DNA of 14,153 nt from an uncultured Spirochaetia bacterium (GTDB taxonomy: Bacteria; Spirochaetota; UBA4802; JAGODF01). This document shows, piece after piece, positions 1 to 7,079 of the stretch. A model generated the notes under the pieces. The model had not been told where the DNA came from, ran no database searches, and worked only from the letters and a program-made list of their open reading frames with translations. Position numbers and translations under genes: made by a program. The DNA lies in NCBI GenBank assembly GCA_937967705.1, contig CALCJG010000405.1:1-14153 (forward strand), given 5' to 3'. Numbering within the stretch: position 1 is the stretch's first letter; every line of letters begins with the position of its first letter.

Positions 1-167
1 TTTACCTCGATAAAGAGCATCAGGGCCTCACAACAGGCCACGATGTCTATCTCCCCGACGCCGCGCAGGGAGTAATTTCTCGCCAGGATAACAAACCCCT
101 CCTCCCGAAGGAAGTCAGCGGCCGCCTGCTCTCCCTCATTTCCAAGGTGTTTTCGGTATTTCTCCAT
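1..167 (-). CDS. yraN: YraN/UPF0102 family endonuclease-like protein, partial (N-terminal 55 codons)
   Basis: Reading the minus strand from an ATG at 167 gives a protein beginning MEKYRKHLGNEGEQAAADFL, followed by ILARNYSLRGVGEIDIVA and ending at the window edge in FIEVK. The LGxxGE start, the ILxRNxxxxxGEID core and the F-[IV]-E-V-K strand are the signature of the UPF0102/YraN family, a small nuclease-fold protein of about 120 residues resembling Holliday-junction resolvases; its cellular role is not settled. The predicted metal ligands (E and D of GEID, E and K of EVK) are present. It follows the HD-GYP gene by 31 bases on the same strand and is the last visible gene of the rpsP operon; yraN next to rnhB is common in bacteria. 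No strong Shine-Dalgarno precedes the ATG. The 3' half is missing because the window ends. Confidence 0.9.
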   Translation of the reverse strand, partial: MEKYRKHLGNEGEQAAADFLREEGFVILARNYSLRGVGEIDIVACCEALMLFIEV

Positions 168-198
168 GCTCAGGGAATGATGGGGTGATTCTCCGTCT

Positions 199-1386
199 TT
201 ATAGAACGTCCAGGAAGTTTACTCCCGCCTCATCCTCATCCAGCGCTTTGACGATATACAGGGAGATCTCCTCCAGAAGGTTGAGGATGACAGTCCCCTC
301 GATACGCTTCCCCTGGCTGTCAAAGATGAGTTTTATGATGGGTCGAAGCGGCTTCTGCAGAACCGAGCCGACGACCACCCCCACGCTGCCGTTACTGAGC
401 TCCACGAGAGAGCCGATGGGATAGACCGACATGCGGGAGAGGAAGACCTTGAGAATGACCGGATCGAATTTATTCACCCCGCTGGAGAGAAGATTTCTCA
501 TGGCGTGGTAGAAGAACTGCTTTTTCCGGTAACTGCGGCTGGATATCTGGGCCTCGTAACTGTCCGCAATGGAGGCAATCCTTGCGTACTCGTCGATCTG
601 ATGCCCCTTGAGACCCCGCGGATAGCCCCGGCCGTCGTACTGTTCGTGATGCTGCAGGGAAACGATGGCAATCCGCTCGTCCACATTCCCCAGCTGTTTC
701 AGGACCTTGTAGCCGTGCAGGGGGTGCGTCCTGATGACGTTGTATTCCTGGTCCGTCAGGTTGGACTGCTTGTGTATGATATAATTCGGAATCTTCAGCA
801 TCCCGGCGTCGATGAGCAGAGTTCCGAGGCCCAGCTCCCTCAGCCGGGCCGGGGTATACTTCAGGGCGATGCCAATCAGAAGGGCGTAAAAGGTGACGTT
901 TACGGAATGTACCACGAGATAGTTTTTCCCCTCGTCGAGACCGTAGAGAAAGATGAACACATTGGAGCTCTCCCCCATGAGCCTGATGATGGAATCCAGC
1001 GCCTCACCCAGCTTCTCCAGCGTAAATTTCTCGTCGCTGCGTATAGCGTTGTGTATCCTCTCGACCTCGGCGCAGGTCTCCCGGTGAACCAGGATGAGAT
1101 TCTTCCTTCGCTTGATCAGGTTGTTGTAATCCGTTACGATTTCACGGACATCAACGGCCTTGGCTGCGTCGATCTTCTGCTTAAACTGAAGATCCGCTTC
1201 CGTGGAAATGAGATTACCCGAGGTTTCTATGGAGCTGATGCCCCATTTCATGAGTTTTTTGATATCGTCTTCTTTAATGGAGATGTTGGCACCGACCAGC
1301 ATGTTGTTGCTGTCGATATAAACCGGTTTGTCAAAACACATGCCCGGCTTAAGGTCCTCAACGGGGATTTTTCTCATTTCAGCCAT
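199..1386 (-). CDS. HD-GYP domain protein with degenerate HD motif
   Basis: 395 residues. The N-terminus (about 7-55, PVEDLKPGMCFDKPVY) resembles the DUF3391-like module often found ahead of HD-GYP domains. The HD-GYP domain spans about 155-320: H160, LLIDAGMLKIP (190-200), HPLHG (221-225), LQHHEQYDGRGYP (244-256), ARIASIAD (268-275) and SRSYR (283-287). Canonical members have HDIGK at 192-196; here it is IDAGM, so the first metal-binding His and the following Lys are lost, while the Asp, both later His sites and the GYP-loop are kept. The C-terminal 75 residues have a PilZ-like or small-barrel look (IGSLVELSNGSVGVVVG) but I cannot name them. HD-GYP proteins hydrolyse cyclic di-GMP; this one may be weakened, have altered metal use, or act as a sensor. 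It starts one base after the FlhB-like gene's stop, so it is in the operon. An alternative start is Met4. Confidence 0.9.
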   Translation of the reverse strand: MAEMRKIPVEDLKPGMCFDKPVYIDSNNMLVGANISIKEDDIKKLMKWGISSIETSGNLISTEADLQFKQKIDAAKAVDVREIVTDYNNLIKRRKNLILVHRETCAEVERIHNAIRSDEKFTLEKLGEALDSIIRLMGESSNVFIFLYGLDEGKNYLVVHSVNVTFYALLIGIALKYTPARLRELGLGTLLIDAGMLKIPNYIIHKQSNLTDQEYNVIRTHPLHGYKVLKQLGNVDERIAIVSLQHHEQYDGRGYPRGLKGHQIDEYARIASIADSYEAQISSRSYRKKQFFYHAMRNLLSSGVNKFDPVILKVFLSRMSVYPIGSLVELSNGSVGVVVGSVLQKPLRPIIKLIFDSQGKRIEGTVILNLLEEISLYIVKALDEDEAGVNFLDVL

Positions 1387-1387
1387 C

Positions 1388-1675
1388 TTATCGATTACCC
1401 ATGCTGTCCAACTTTTCCCTAAACTCAGAATTGACTCTGTAACAGTACGTGAGGACTTCAGCGACAGCCCTGTAGAGGTTTTCAGGTATTTCCGTTCCTG
1501 GAGGAACAGCGGAGAGGACCTCCGTCAGATCCGCATCCCGATATACCGTTATATGTTTTTCTTCGGCAATCCGGATCATTTTATCCACTAAAATTCCTCT
1601 TGCCACAGCCAGGACCCTGGGGGCCTGATCATCGGAGGAATATCCTAAAGCAACGCCTTTCCTTTCCTTTGTCAT
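1388..1675 (-). CDS. Stand-alone FlhB C-terminal-domain protein (YlqH/EscU-YscU-HrcU switch family)
   Basis: 95 residues that align over nearly their full length with the cytoplasmic C-terminal domain of FlhB: GVALGYSSDDQAPRVLA (7-23), GILVDKMIRIAEEKHITVYRD (27-47), and a final EIPENLYRAVAEVLTYCYR segment (62-80). The membrane half of FlhB is absent, and so is the NPTH autocleavage motif, so this is not the flagellar export gate itself. Bacillus subtilis YlqH is the same kind of single-domain paralogue and also sits by rnhB. The ATG directly follows the stop of the upstream YlqG-like gene, with AAGG about six bases before the start, which suggests coupled translation. Its function is unknown; a role around type III export or as a partner of the neighbouring FliK-like protein is an inference from domain pairing. 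Confidence 0.9.
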   Translation of the reverse strand: MTKERKGVALGYSSDDQAPRVLAVARGILVDKMIRIAEEKHITVYRDADLTEVLSAVPPGTEIPENLYRAVAEVLTYCYRVNSEFREKLDSMGNR

Positions 1676-2767
1676 TTAAACCTTGATGTCAAAATTACTA
1701 GTTAACGTCAGAGAATTATTAATTTCAATGATTTTTTCAAGCGCCTCCCGGAGGCTGGAGACATTCAGGACGACTCCATCCCTGTGACGGCCGCTCAGGA
1801 GGCTCCTCAATTCATCAAATCTCCCCCGAAGAACCTCAACAGCCTCAGGACTCCCGGCAAAAAAGCTGATGTGCAGCGCCTGATCCATTCGCAGTAAAAT
1901 CTCCAGGTGGCCCAGCGCCGAGAGATCCAGGGAACAGAGTATCCCCTGTTCGCCTTCCAGGATGCGGAAAACTTTCCACTCCCCCTCGTCCTCATAGGGC
2001 CAGAACCGCTCCCTGAGAACCACAGCCCTGACCTGCCGACCGGAGGAGATCAATAACTCTATCACTTCCTGTATCATCCAGTCCTCATACAGACCCTCAG
2101 AAGCCCCATTCAGGATATCCTGCACAGCCTCTTCCAGGAGTTCCCCCTTATGACCTCTATCCTTTTTATCCTTTTCCTGCATTCCCTTTCCCGAAAAGGG
2201 GAGAAATCCCGCCTGCTGCAGAATTTCGAATATGAATCGGCTGTCCGGAGAATAATTCAACAGGGAGAGAAACCCTTCCAAAGACTCCCTGCTGAGTCCT
2301 TTCTGCATGAGGGCGTTCAGGAGGCGGGTGATGTTTTTTCCTCCCCTCGCTTTATCATCCCCCTCATCAGCCCATATCCTGTTCAAAAGGTAGAGGCTCT
2401 CCAGGCCCGACTGCAGCATCCTGTTCAACCGGTTGGGGTTTAATCCTTCGAGATGCTTTTGAGAGAAGAGGGTGAATCGCTGCAGGTCCTTAAGAGGACC
2501 TGGTACAGTATCCTCATCGATCATGCGCAGGATGAAAGTAGTGCCCCGGCGTTCCTGCACCACGAAGGAAAGATATTTTCCCGCCGGGACGCCTTTCAGA
2601 AACTCGGCACGAACGGAACTACCCCCGATATCGATCAATGCTTGTTTGGGCCCCAGGCGTTGAAGTATTCTCGCGGAAAAAACGGTTCCCTTTTTGAGAT
2701 TCCTCAGATAGCCCTGAACCCGGGAATCCCCTGTAAACCTCAGGGTTTGATCGCTGCCTACCTTCAT
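1676..2767 (-). CDS. YlqG-like protein with FliK-like C-terminal domain
   Basis: 363 residues, no signal peptide or membrane segment seen. Residues about 25-83 form a beta-rich module (GTVFSARILQRLGPKQALID, then FVVQERRGTTFILRMID) like the small barrel found at the N-terminus of FliK-like proteins. The middle is mostly helical and charged. Residues about 280-340 resemble the C-terminal domain of the flagellar hook-length protein FliK: LDLSALGHLEILLRMDQALHI, then SFFAGSPEAVEVLRGRFDELRSLLS. In Bacillus subtilis ylqG, also FliK-like at its end, lies between rnhB and the FlhB-like ylqH; the same pair is seen here. FliK normally contacts the FlhB C-domain, so the two adjacent genes may encode interacting partners. 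The ATG is preceded by purine-rich AAAGGGG and GGGGGGAG. It is separated from rnhB by 79 bases with no clear terminator. Confidence 0.8.
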   Translation of the reverse strand: MKVGSDQTLRFTGDSRVQGYLRNLKKGTVFSARILQRLGPKQALIDIGGSSVRAEFLKGVPAGKYLSFVVQERRGTTFILRMIDEDTVPGPLKDLQRFTLFSQKHLEGLNPNRLNRMLQSGLESLYLLNRIWADEGDDKARGGKNITRLLNALMQKGLSRESLEGFLSLLNYSPDSRFIFEILQQAGFLPFSGKGMQEKDKKDRGHKGELLEEAVQDILNGASEGLYEDWMIQEVIELLISSGRQVRAVVLRERFWPYEDEGEWKVFRILEGEQGILCSLDLSALGHLEILLRMDQALHISFFAGSPEAVEVLRGRFDELRSLLSGRHRDGVVLNVSSLREALEKIIEINNSLTLTSNFDIKV

Positions 2768-2846
2768 CTCCCCCCAACCCCTTTATATGCGGCCCTTAAG
2801 TATTCCTGATTACCTGGAGATACAGATGATACCTGAACCGTATTTA

Positions 2847-3539
2847 TTAAAACAGCAGCTTGCCGGAATAGCAATCATTTTCCTCCAGCATCCCCCTGAG
2901 GGGTTCGAAGGTTTTCCTGTGTATGGGACAGGGACCTTTGTCCCTGATGGTCTGACGGTGGGAAAGGGTTCCGTATCCCTTGTGGCGGGAAAAATCATAA
3001 CCGGGGTAGACCCGATCCAGCTTCTCCATGATACGATCCCTGTTGATCTTGGCGAGGATGGAAGCGGAAGCGATGGAAAGCGACAGGGAATCTCCCTGCA
3101 CAACGGCCCGCAGGGGGATGTCCACAAGATGCGACACCTTGCCGTCCATCAGAATGATATCCGGCTTGAGGGGGGTTCGCGCGAGCAGTTTCAGAATGGC
3201 ATGGCGTGTAGCGCCGTTGACATTGTAGCGGTCCACTAGCGCGTGGGAGACCATCTGAAACAGGACGCATTCCGACAGATCCTCGATGATCCCGAGGGCC
3301 GCAGACCGCTGTCGCGGGGTTAGCTTTTTGGAATCGTTGACTCCTGAAAGGAGTTCCGGCGGTGTTTCTTCAAACAGGGACGTTTTATAGATAACCATAC
3401 CAACAGAAAGAGGCCCCGCAAGGGCCCCTCTTCCTGCCTCATCGATCCCGGCGATGATTCTGAAACCCTCCCGGAAGAGTTTTCTCTCAATCTGGAAGGT
3501 GGGATGGATGCCGCTGATATGCCTGTTTCTTCCGCGAAT
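2847..3539 (-). CDS. rnhB: Ribonuclease HII (5' end uncertain)
   Basis: Cleaves the RNA strand of RNA/DNA hybrids and single ribonucleotides in DNA. Visible motifs: IIAGIDEAGRGALAGPL (catalytic Asp-Glu), NDSKKL, ILMDGK (Asp), GDSLSLSIASASILAK, NRDRIM (Asp) and YDFSRHKGYGTLSHR; all four acidic residues are present. The second residue after GRG is Ala rather than the usual Pro. The first conventional start (ATG at 3398) lies inside the protein after the DEAGRG motif, so it cannot be the true start. Upstream in frame, back to a TAA near 3650, there is no ATG, GTG or TTG. The coordinates given use an ATT at 3537-3539 that overlaps the rplS stop (TAATT) and has GAGGG nine bases upstream, giving 230 residues. 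Other options are ATC at 3518 or ATT at 3491. Homology suggests the protein begins around HPTFQIERKLFREGF. A frameshift or sequencing error cannot be excluded. Confidence 0.88.
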   Translation of the reverse strand: MRGRNRHISGIHPTFQIERKLFREGFRIIAGIDEAGRGALAGPLSVGMVIYKTSLFEETPPELLSGVNDSKKLTPRQRSAALGIIEDLSECVLFQMVSHALVDRYNVNGATRHAILKLLARTPLKPDIILMDGKVSHLVDIPLRAVVQGDSLSLSIASASILAKINRDRIMEKLDRVYPGYDFSRHKGYGTLSHRQTIRDKGPCPIHRKTFEPLRGMLEENDCYSGKLLF

Positions 3540-3970
3540 TACTGCTGGCCCTCGCCGTTTTCGGTCGCTTCCGGAGCGGCTTCGGACTTCGGAACTATAC
3601 CCGCATCCTTCTTCGTGATCTTGACCCTTTTCTCCTTCAGTTTGGTGGCCGACTTACCCGTCCGCTCTCTGAGGTAGTAGAGTTTGGCCCTTCTGGTTTT
3701 CCCCTTTCTCAGCACATCTATCTTGGCAATCTTCGGGGAGGCCACCGGGAAGATACGCTCGACTCCCACATCATAGGAGATTCTGCGTACCGTAAATGAT
3801 TTGTTCAATCCCTTATTGTCAATGGCAATCACGATACCCTCATACACCTGTACCCTCTCCCGGTTGCCTTCAATGATCTTATAATGAACCTTGACGGTGT
3901 CACCCACCTCGAAATCGAGCTCCCTGTCTACCGGCCTTACCGCCTTTTCCACTTTATCAATAATGTTCAT
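3539..3970 (-). CDS. rplS: 50S ribosomal protein L19
   Basis: 143 residues. The core matches L19 throughout: [48 protein letters not shown], and the strongly conserved [17 protein letters not shown]19 sits at the subunit interface of the ribosome. L19 is usually near 115 residues; here there is a C-terminal extension of about 25 residues, acidic and alanine/glutamate rich ([15 protein letters not shown]). The ATG overlaps the trmD stop by four bases (ATGA), so translation is probably coupled. trmD followed by rplS is a nearly universal bacterial order. Confidence 0.97.
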   Translation of the reverse strand: MNIIDKVEKAVRPVDRELDFEVGDTVKVHYKIIEGNRERVQVYEGIVIAIDNKGLNKSFTVRRISYDVGVERIFPVASPKIAKIDVLRKGKTRRAKLYYLRERTGKSATKLKEKRVKITKKDAGIVPKSEAAPEATENGEGQQ

Positions 3971-4671
3971 GGTTCTTCTCCTTCAATTTTTCTGATAAGA
4001 TGTCTTTTATATAAATCCGGCCTGAGCCTTCGTGTTTTCTCGACACTCTTTAGATACCGCCACTTTTCTATCCTGGCATGATCACCGCTCAAGAGAACCT
4101 CCGGAACCCCGTAACCCTCCAGATCCGCAGGCCTGGTGTACTGCGGATATTCCAGAAGATGGCTCTCAAAGCTCTCCTCCTTCAGGGATTCCGGATTGGA
4201 CATGAAACCCGGCACATACCGCACCACTGCGTCCATGATCACCAGGGCAGCGTACTCACCCCCTGAAAGGATATAATCTCCGATGGAGATTTCAAGATCG
4301 ACATACTTCTCAACGACCCGCTCATCAACTCCTTCATAATGGCCGCAGAGGATGCAGATATCATCCTTCTGCGAGAGCGTTTTAACCAGCCCCTGATCCA
4401 GGAGCCTGCCTCCCGGCGTGGTCAGAACCACCGTTGCCTTCCCGGCATGTTCCCCGAGGGCCCGGAAAAGCGGCTCCGGTTTGATCACCATCCCGCTCCC
4501 GCCCCCATAAGGGTAATCATCACAGCTGCGGTAGGGGTCATCTGTATAATCCCTCAGATTGACCATCTGAACCGAAACTATACCGGCCTTGACTGCCTTT
4601 CCCATCAGTCCCGATTCCAGCGGACTCGTAAAAAACTCGGGAAAGAGGGTTATGATCCTGAAAGTCGACAA
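3967..4671 (-). CDS. trmD: tRNA (guanine-N1-)-methyltransferase TrmD
   Basis: Methylates G37 at N1 in tRNAs with S-adenosylmethionine, preventing frameshifting. 234 residues, with the SPOUT knot motifs: [10 protein letters not shown] (5-14), YPYGGGSGM (53-61), [13 protein letters not shown] (107-119), [12 protein letters not shown] (129-140), RYVPG (Arg151, equivalent to E. coli Arg154), PQYTRP and [15 protein letters not shown] (191-205). At the position of E. coli Asp169 (the D of EDSF, proposed general base) this protein has Glu166 in EESF. The start is a TTG at 4669-4671: a TGA lies two codons upstream in frame and the next in-frame ATG is codon 23, after conserved sequence. No good Shine-Dalgarno is visible in the 14-base gap from rimM, so translation probably depends on coupling to rimM. 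Confidence 0.97.
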   Translation of the reverse strand: MSTFRIITLFPEFFTSPLESGLMGKAVKAGIVSVQMVNLRDYTDDPYRSCDDYPYGGGSGMVIKPEPLFRALGEHAGKATVVLTTPGGRLLDQGLVKTLSQKDDICILCGHYEGVDERVVEKYVDLEISIGDYILSGGEYAALVIMDAVVRYVPGFMSNPESLKEESFESHLLEYPQYTRPADLEGYGVPEVLLSGDHARIEKWRYLKSVEKTRRLRPDLYKRHLIRKIEGEEP

Positions 4672-4685
4672 TGGTCAACCGGTCG

Positions 4686-5219
4686 TTAAAATGTATCGAA
4701 CAATCCATCCACGGGATGAATCTCAATTCTCTTCAGATCAATACTGCCTGTATCCACCATGGATTCCACGAAGGGAACATAGACATCCTTTCCATCCGGT
4801 GTCTTAATCACCAAAATCTCTCCGCTTCCTGCTTCCATGATGTCAATAACATTACCGAAAAGGGCTCCCTTCCAATAAACATCACATCCCAGCAGATCAT
4901 AATAGTAAAAGGAGTCTTCCTCGAGATTAGGCCGATCACTTTCGGCATCAGATTTCAGGATAAAAAGCTCACCGCCCTTGACCGCAAGAGCCTCCTCCGG
5001 ACTGCCGATCCCTTCCAGTTTTAACAGGATTATCCTTCCCTTATAAGGCTGACTTTGCTCTATCACAAAGGGAATGTAGGATGTGCCTTTACTCAAATAT
5101 ATGGACCGTCCCCTTGCAAATCTTTCAGGGACGTCAGTAATCTCGTAAACCTTGAGGCGCCCATGCAGCCCATGTACGCCTGTAATCCTTCCAATTCTTA
5201 GATACTCTTCCCCGATCAA
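4686..5219 (-). CDS. rimM: Ribosome maturation factor RimM
   Basis: Assists late assembly of the 30S head and binds ribosomal protein S19. 177 residues in two parts: an N-terminal RimM barrel (YLRIGRITGVHGLHGRLKVY, 6-25, with ITDVPERF following) and a C-terminal PRC-barrel (FYYYDLLGCDVYWKGALFG, and a late strand DVYVPFVESMVD). The order khpA-rimM-trmD is standard. The start is TTG at 5217-5219, overlapping the khpA stop in TTGA; a TGA codon lies directly upstream in frame and no ATG or GTG is near, so this is the only plausible start. GGAAA about eight bases upstream is a weak Shine-Dalgarno. Confidence 0.95.
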   Translation of the reverse strand: MIGEEYLRIGRITGVHGLHGRLKVYEITDVPERFARGRSIYLSKGTSYIPFVIEQSQPYKGRIILLKLEGIGSPEEALAVKGGELFILKSDAESDRPNLEEDSFYYYDLLGCDVYWKGALFGNVIDIMEAGSGEILVIKTPDGKDVYVPFVESMVDTGSIDLKRIEIHPVDGLFDTF

Positions 5220-5452
5220 TCAAGTATTTCCAATACAACTCTCTTCCCGGATTTGGTAGCGGAGGCGTTGATGATAGTCCTTATTGCCCTTGCGATCCGG
5301 CCATGCTTCCCTATCACTTTCCCAATATCTTCCTTGGTGACTTTCAGTTCCAGAATAGTCGATTTTTCGCCTTCAATCTCACGAAGCTGAACCTCCTCAG
5401 GATGGTCCACAAGCGATTTGACCATGTACTCCACCAGATCTTTATAGTTCAT
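5216..5452 (-). CDS. khpA: KH domain RNA-binding protein KhpA (YlqC family)
   Basis: 78 residues, a single KH domain. The RNA-binding loop GKVIGKHGR (44-52) is a textbook GxxG loop, flanked by ILELKVTKEDI before it and ARAIRTIINASA after it. KhpA homologues bind many RNAs, in Firmicutes together with KhpB, and influence cell division and elongation. The ATG has a clear GGAGG Shine-Dalgarno six bases upstream. It sits 20 bases after rpsP, as in the Bacillus rpsP-ylqC order; the ylqD gene that follows in Bacillus is absent here. Confidence 0.94.
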   Translation of the reverse strand: MNYKDLVEYMVKSLVDHPEEVQLREIEGEKSTILELKVTKEDIGKVIGKHGRIARAIRTIINASATKSGKRVVLEILD

Positions 5453-5472
5453 TTTCGCCTCCAGGGGGATTT

Positions 5473-5733
5473 TTATGCTTCTTTAAACTTTTTCCAGATT
5501 CCGGCTCTCTTCAATAGTTTTTCGATCGTATCAGTTGTTTGGGCTCCCTTTTTCAGCCAATCAATAACCTTTTCCTCGTTCACGGAAAACTGGACATCAT
5601 TGGAAATGGGCTGGTACTGCCCCAGGCTTTCAATGACATCTCCGTCTCTGCGCTTTCTGCTGTCAACAGCCACCACCCTGTAAAAGGGTCTCTTTTTCGT
5701 ACCAACTCTCTGTAGACGAATCTTTACCGCCAC
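5473..5733 (-). CDS. rpsP: 30S ribosomal protein S16
   Basis: 86 residues from a GTG at 5731-5733, giving MAVKIRLQRVGTKKRPFYRV, the usual S16 N-terminus, followed by VVAVDSRKRRDG, IESLGQYQP and VIDWLKKGAQ. S16 binds 16S rRNA early in 30S assembly. An ATG two codons upstream (5739) is in frame, but it would place the Shine-Dalgarno AGGAGG only one base from the start, whereas the GTG is seven bases away and matches the family N-terminus. First gene of the operon. Confidence 0.96.
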   Translation of the reverse strand: MAVKIRLQRVGTKKRPFYRVVAVDSRKRRDGDVIESLGQYQPISNDVQFSVNEEKVIDWLKKGAQTTDTIEKLLKRAGIWKKFKEA

Positions 5734-5740
5734 TATCATA

Positions 5741-5746
5741 CCTCCT
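5741..5746 (-). promoter_or_regulatory. Shine-Dalgarno of rpsP (decides the GTG start)
   Basis: AGGAGG on the minus strand, seven bases before GTG at 5733 and one base before ATG at 5739. The spacing favours the GTG. Confidence 0.85.
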
Positions 5747-5763
5747 GAAATAGTTAGGGGGAA

Positions 5764-5791
5764 ATTATTTTATCGGCACTCTATTTGTCAA
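5764..5791 (-). promoter_or_regulatory. Sigma70-type promoter of the rpsP operon
   Basis: On the minus strand, TTGACA (5786-5791) is followed after 16 bases by AATAAT (5764-5769), five of six matches to the -10 consensus. It would start transcription around 5757, leaving a short leader before rpsP. A second TTGACA at 5830-5835 lacks a good -10 partner. Confidence 0.7.
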
Positions 5792-5891
5792 TACAAAATA
5801 CCGGCCAAAATGATAAAAAAGCCCTACTATGTCAATTAATTCCTGATAACACCCTCTCACAACAGTTATTGAGACATAATATCCTCTTCCC

Positions 5892-6839
5892 CTACAGGGT
5901 GAGGGAGATCTGACCATAGAGGTTGGTATCCGCTTTTCCCGTCCCGGGAAGAGCTCCGTTGTTGTACATATAAATATATCCGAGCTTGAAGGAGAGAATA
6001 TTCGTCATCGCTATTACCGCACTGGCGTCATGGCTGTAACGGTAGTTTTCCTTGTCCGTCATGTTGGGAATATAGAAAAAGACATAGTTCAGGGAGATGG
6101 GTTTGAAGGGGGTAATTCTCGTCCTGAACCTGAGAGACCACCGCTTCTCCTTTTTCGGGTCCTTTTCCTCATATTCCTCATACTGGAATACCGGAGCCCC
6201 ACTGATGTCGAGTTTCCAGTAATTGTTCCGGATGAGCACAAACTTAAGACCCGCCCCATCGTTATTCCGGTATTTCAATAACAATCGTTTATTATACTCA
6301 TGCTGGGTAAACATGAAAAACTCCACTCTCGGGATAAGAAAATGGTCATATTTGACAATGCCGTTGCCCCGGTTTTCAATCACATCCCCTTTTACCTTTG
6401 AATAAAAGGTCTGATAAAAGATCTCAAAGTTTTTAACGTTATCATCAAATTCCAGATTTGTCTCACCGTTGGCCAGGAGAGAATCGGTATTCCCGTTTTT
6501 ATCGAAGAACATTCCGCCAAGGGAGAAGGACCACTTTTTATCGTCGGGACCCTTCTGTCGGGGAGTATCAAAGGCGAAGATGTCAGTCCAGACCCATTTT
6601 TTCCCGTTCTCCGCAGCTTTTTTATCCTTTGCGGCGGCACCTGCGTCAGTCTTCTCTATTACCGGCTTTTTAGTATCATCTTCCCCCCCAGGACCCCTGT
6701 CGGGGTTTTCCTTTTTATCTGCTGCCGCCGTTCCTTCCTTTACTGGAGACTTTTTCTCCTGTGCCTTCTCCTGGGCATTCAGTGTAAAGATCGTAAACAG
6801 CAGGGTTCCGAATACAGTTAATAGAAGTACTTTGCGCAT
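5892..6839 (-). CDS. Secreted protein with DUF481-like beta-barrel domain, outer-membrane candidate
   Basis: 315 residues from an ATG at 6839, preceded by GAGGA with eight-base spacing. A start at GTG 6869 would add ten residues ahead of the signal peptide and is less likely. The N-terminus MRKVLLLTVFGTLLFTIFTL is a signal peptide, cleaved near NAQ-E. Then come about 70 residues rich in Lys, Glu, Ala and Pro, a probable flexible periplasmic spacer. From about residue 95 the sequence alternates polar and aromatic residues, starting with WSFSLGGMFFDKNGNTDSLL; GNTD after a glycine-rich strand is typical of the DUF481/YdiY family of outer-membrane proteins. Later strands are RLLLKYRNNDGAGLKFVLI, WSLRFRTRITPF and LGYIYMYNNG. 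It ends in LYGQISLTL, a strand-like tail. Function is unknown. It lies between the HEAT gene and rpsP on the same strand; no clear terminator was seen on either side. Confidence 0.78.
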   Translation of the reverse strand: MRKVLLLTVFGTLLFTIFTLNAQEKAQEKKSPVKEGTAAADKKENPDRGPGGEDDTKKPVIEKTDAGAAAKDKKAAENGKKWVWTDIFAFDTPRQKGPDDKKWSFSLGGMFFDKNGNTDSLLANGETNLEFDDNVKNFEIFYQTFYSKVKGDVIENRGNGIVKYDHFLIPRVEFFMFTQHEYNKRLLLKYRNNDGAGLKFVLIRNNYWKLDISGAPVFQYEEYEEKDPKKEKRWSLRFRTRITPFKPISLNYVFFYIPNMTDKENYRYSHDASAVIAMTNILSFKLGYIYMYNNGALPGTGKADTNLYGQISLTL

Positions 6840-7079
6840 CCCGCTTTCCTCACAATACAATAATATCACCCTGTAAAGCCCATATTTCGTGATGATTATT
6901 ATTATTCACTGAAGGACAGGGGGCTCCAGGGAATCCCACTATCGAGGTGCCGGTGGGAATACTCTTCAGCCAGAGGGGTCAATATATGATTATATTTAAT
7001 CCAATCACAGATGAGCCGGGGTATCAACCTTTTTTCAAAAAACCTCACAATATTTGCAACAGACTGTCTGGCAACAGAT

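Noticed and set aside
505..1422. Long open frame (305 codons) on the plus strand antisense to the HD-GYP gene
   Set aside because: The minus-strand frame has clear HD-GYP motifs; the plus-strand product has no recognisable motif and no Shine-Dalgarno. It is a codon-bias shadow. The same holds for the 230- and 239-codon plus-strand frames opposite the HEAT gene.
2847..3398. rnhB starting at ATG 3398 (183 residues)
   Set aside because: It would remove the conserved GIDEAGRG motif, including two catalytic acids, which is present in frame upstream.
5830..5835. Second TTGACA upstream of rpsP
   Set aside because: No acceptable -10 box at 16-18 bases; the closest (TATCAT) is at 14 bases.
7054..7075. 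Dyad with CAGACTGTCTG just after the HEAT stop codon, followed at a distance by a T-run on the minus strand
   Set aside because: The central palindrome has a one-base spacer and the T-run is about 15 bases away, so it is not a convincing intrinsic terminator; it could be a protein site but nothing supports that.
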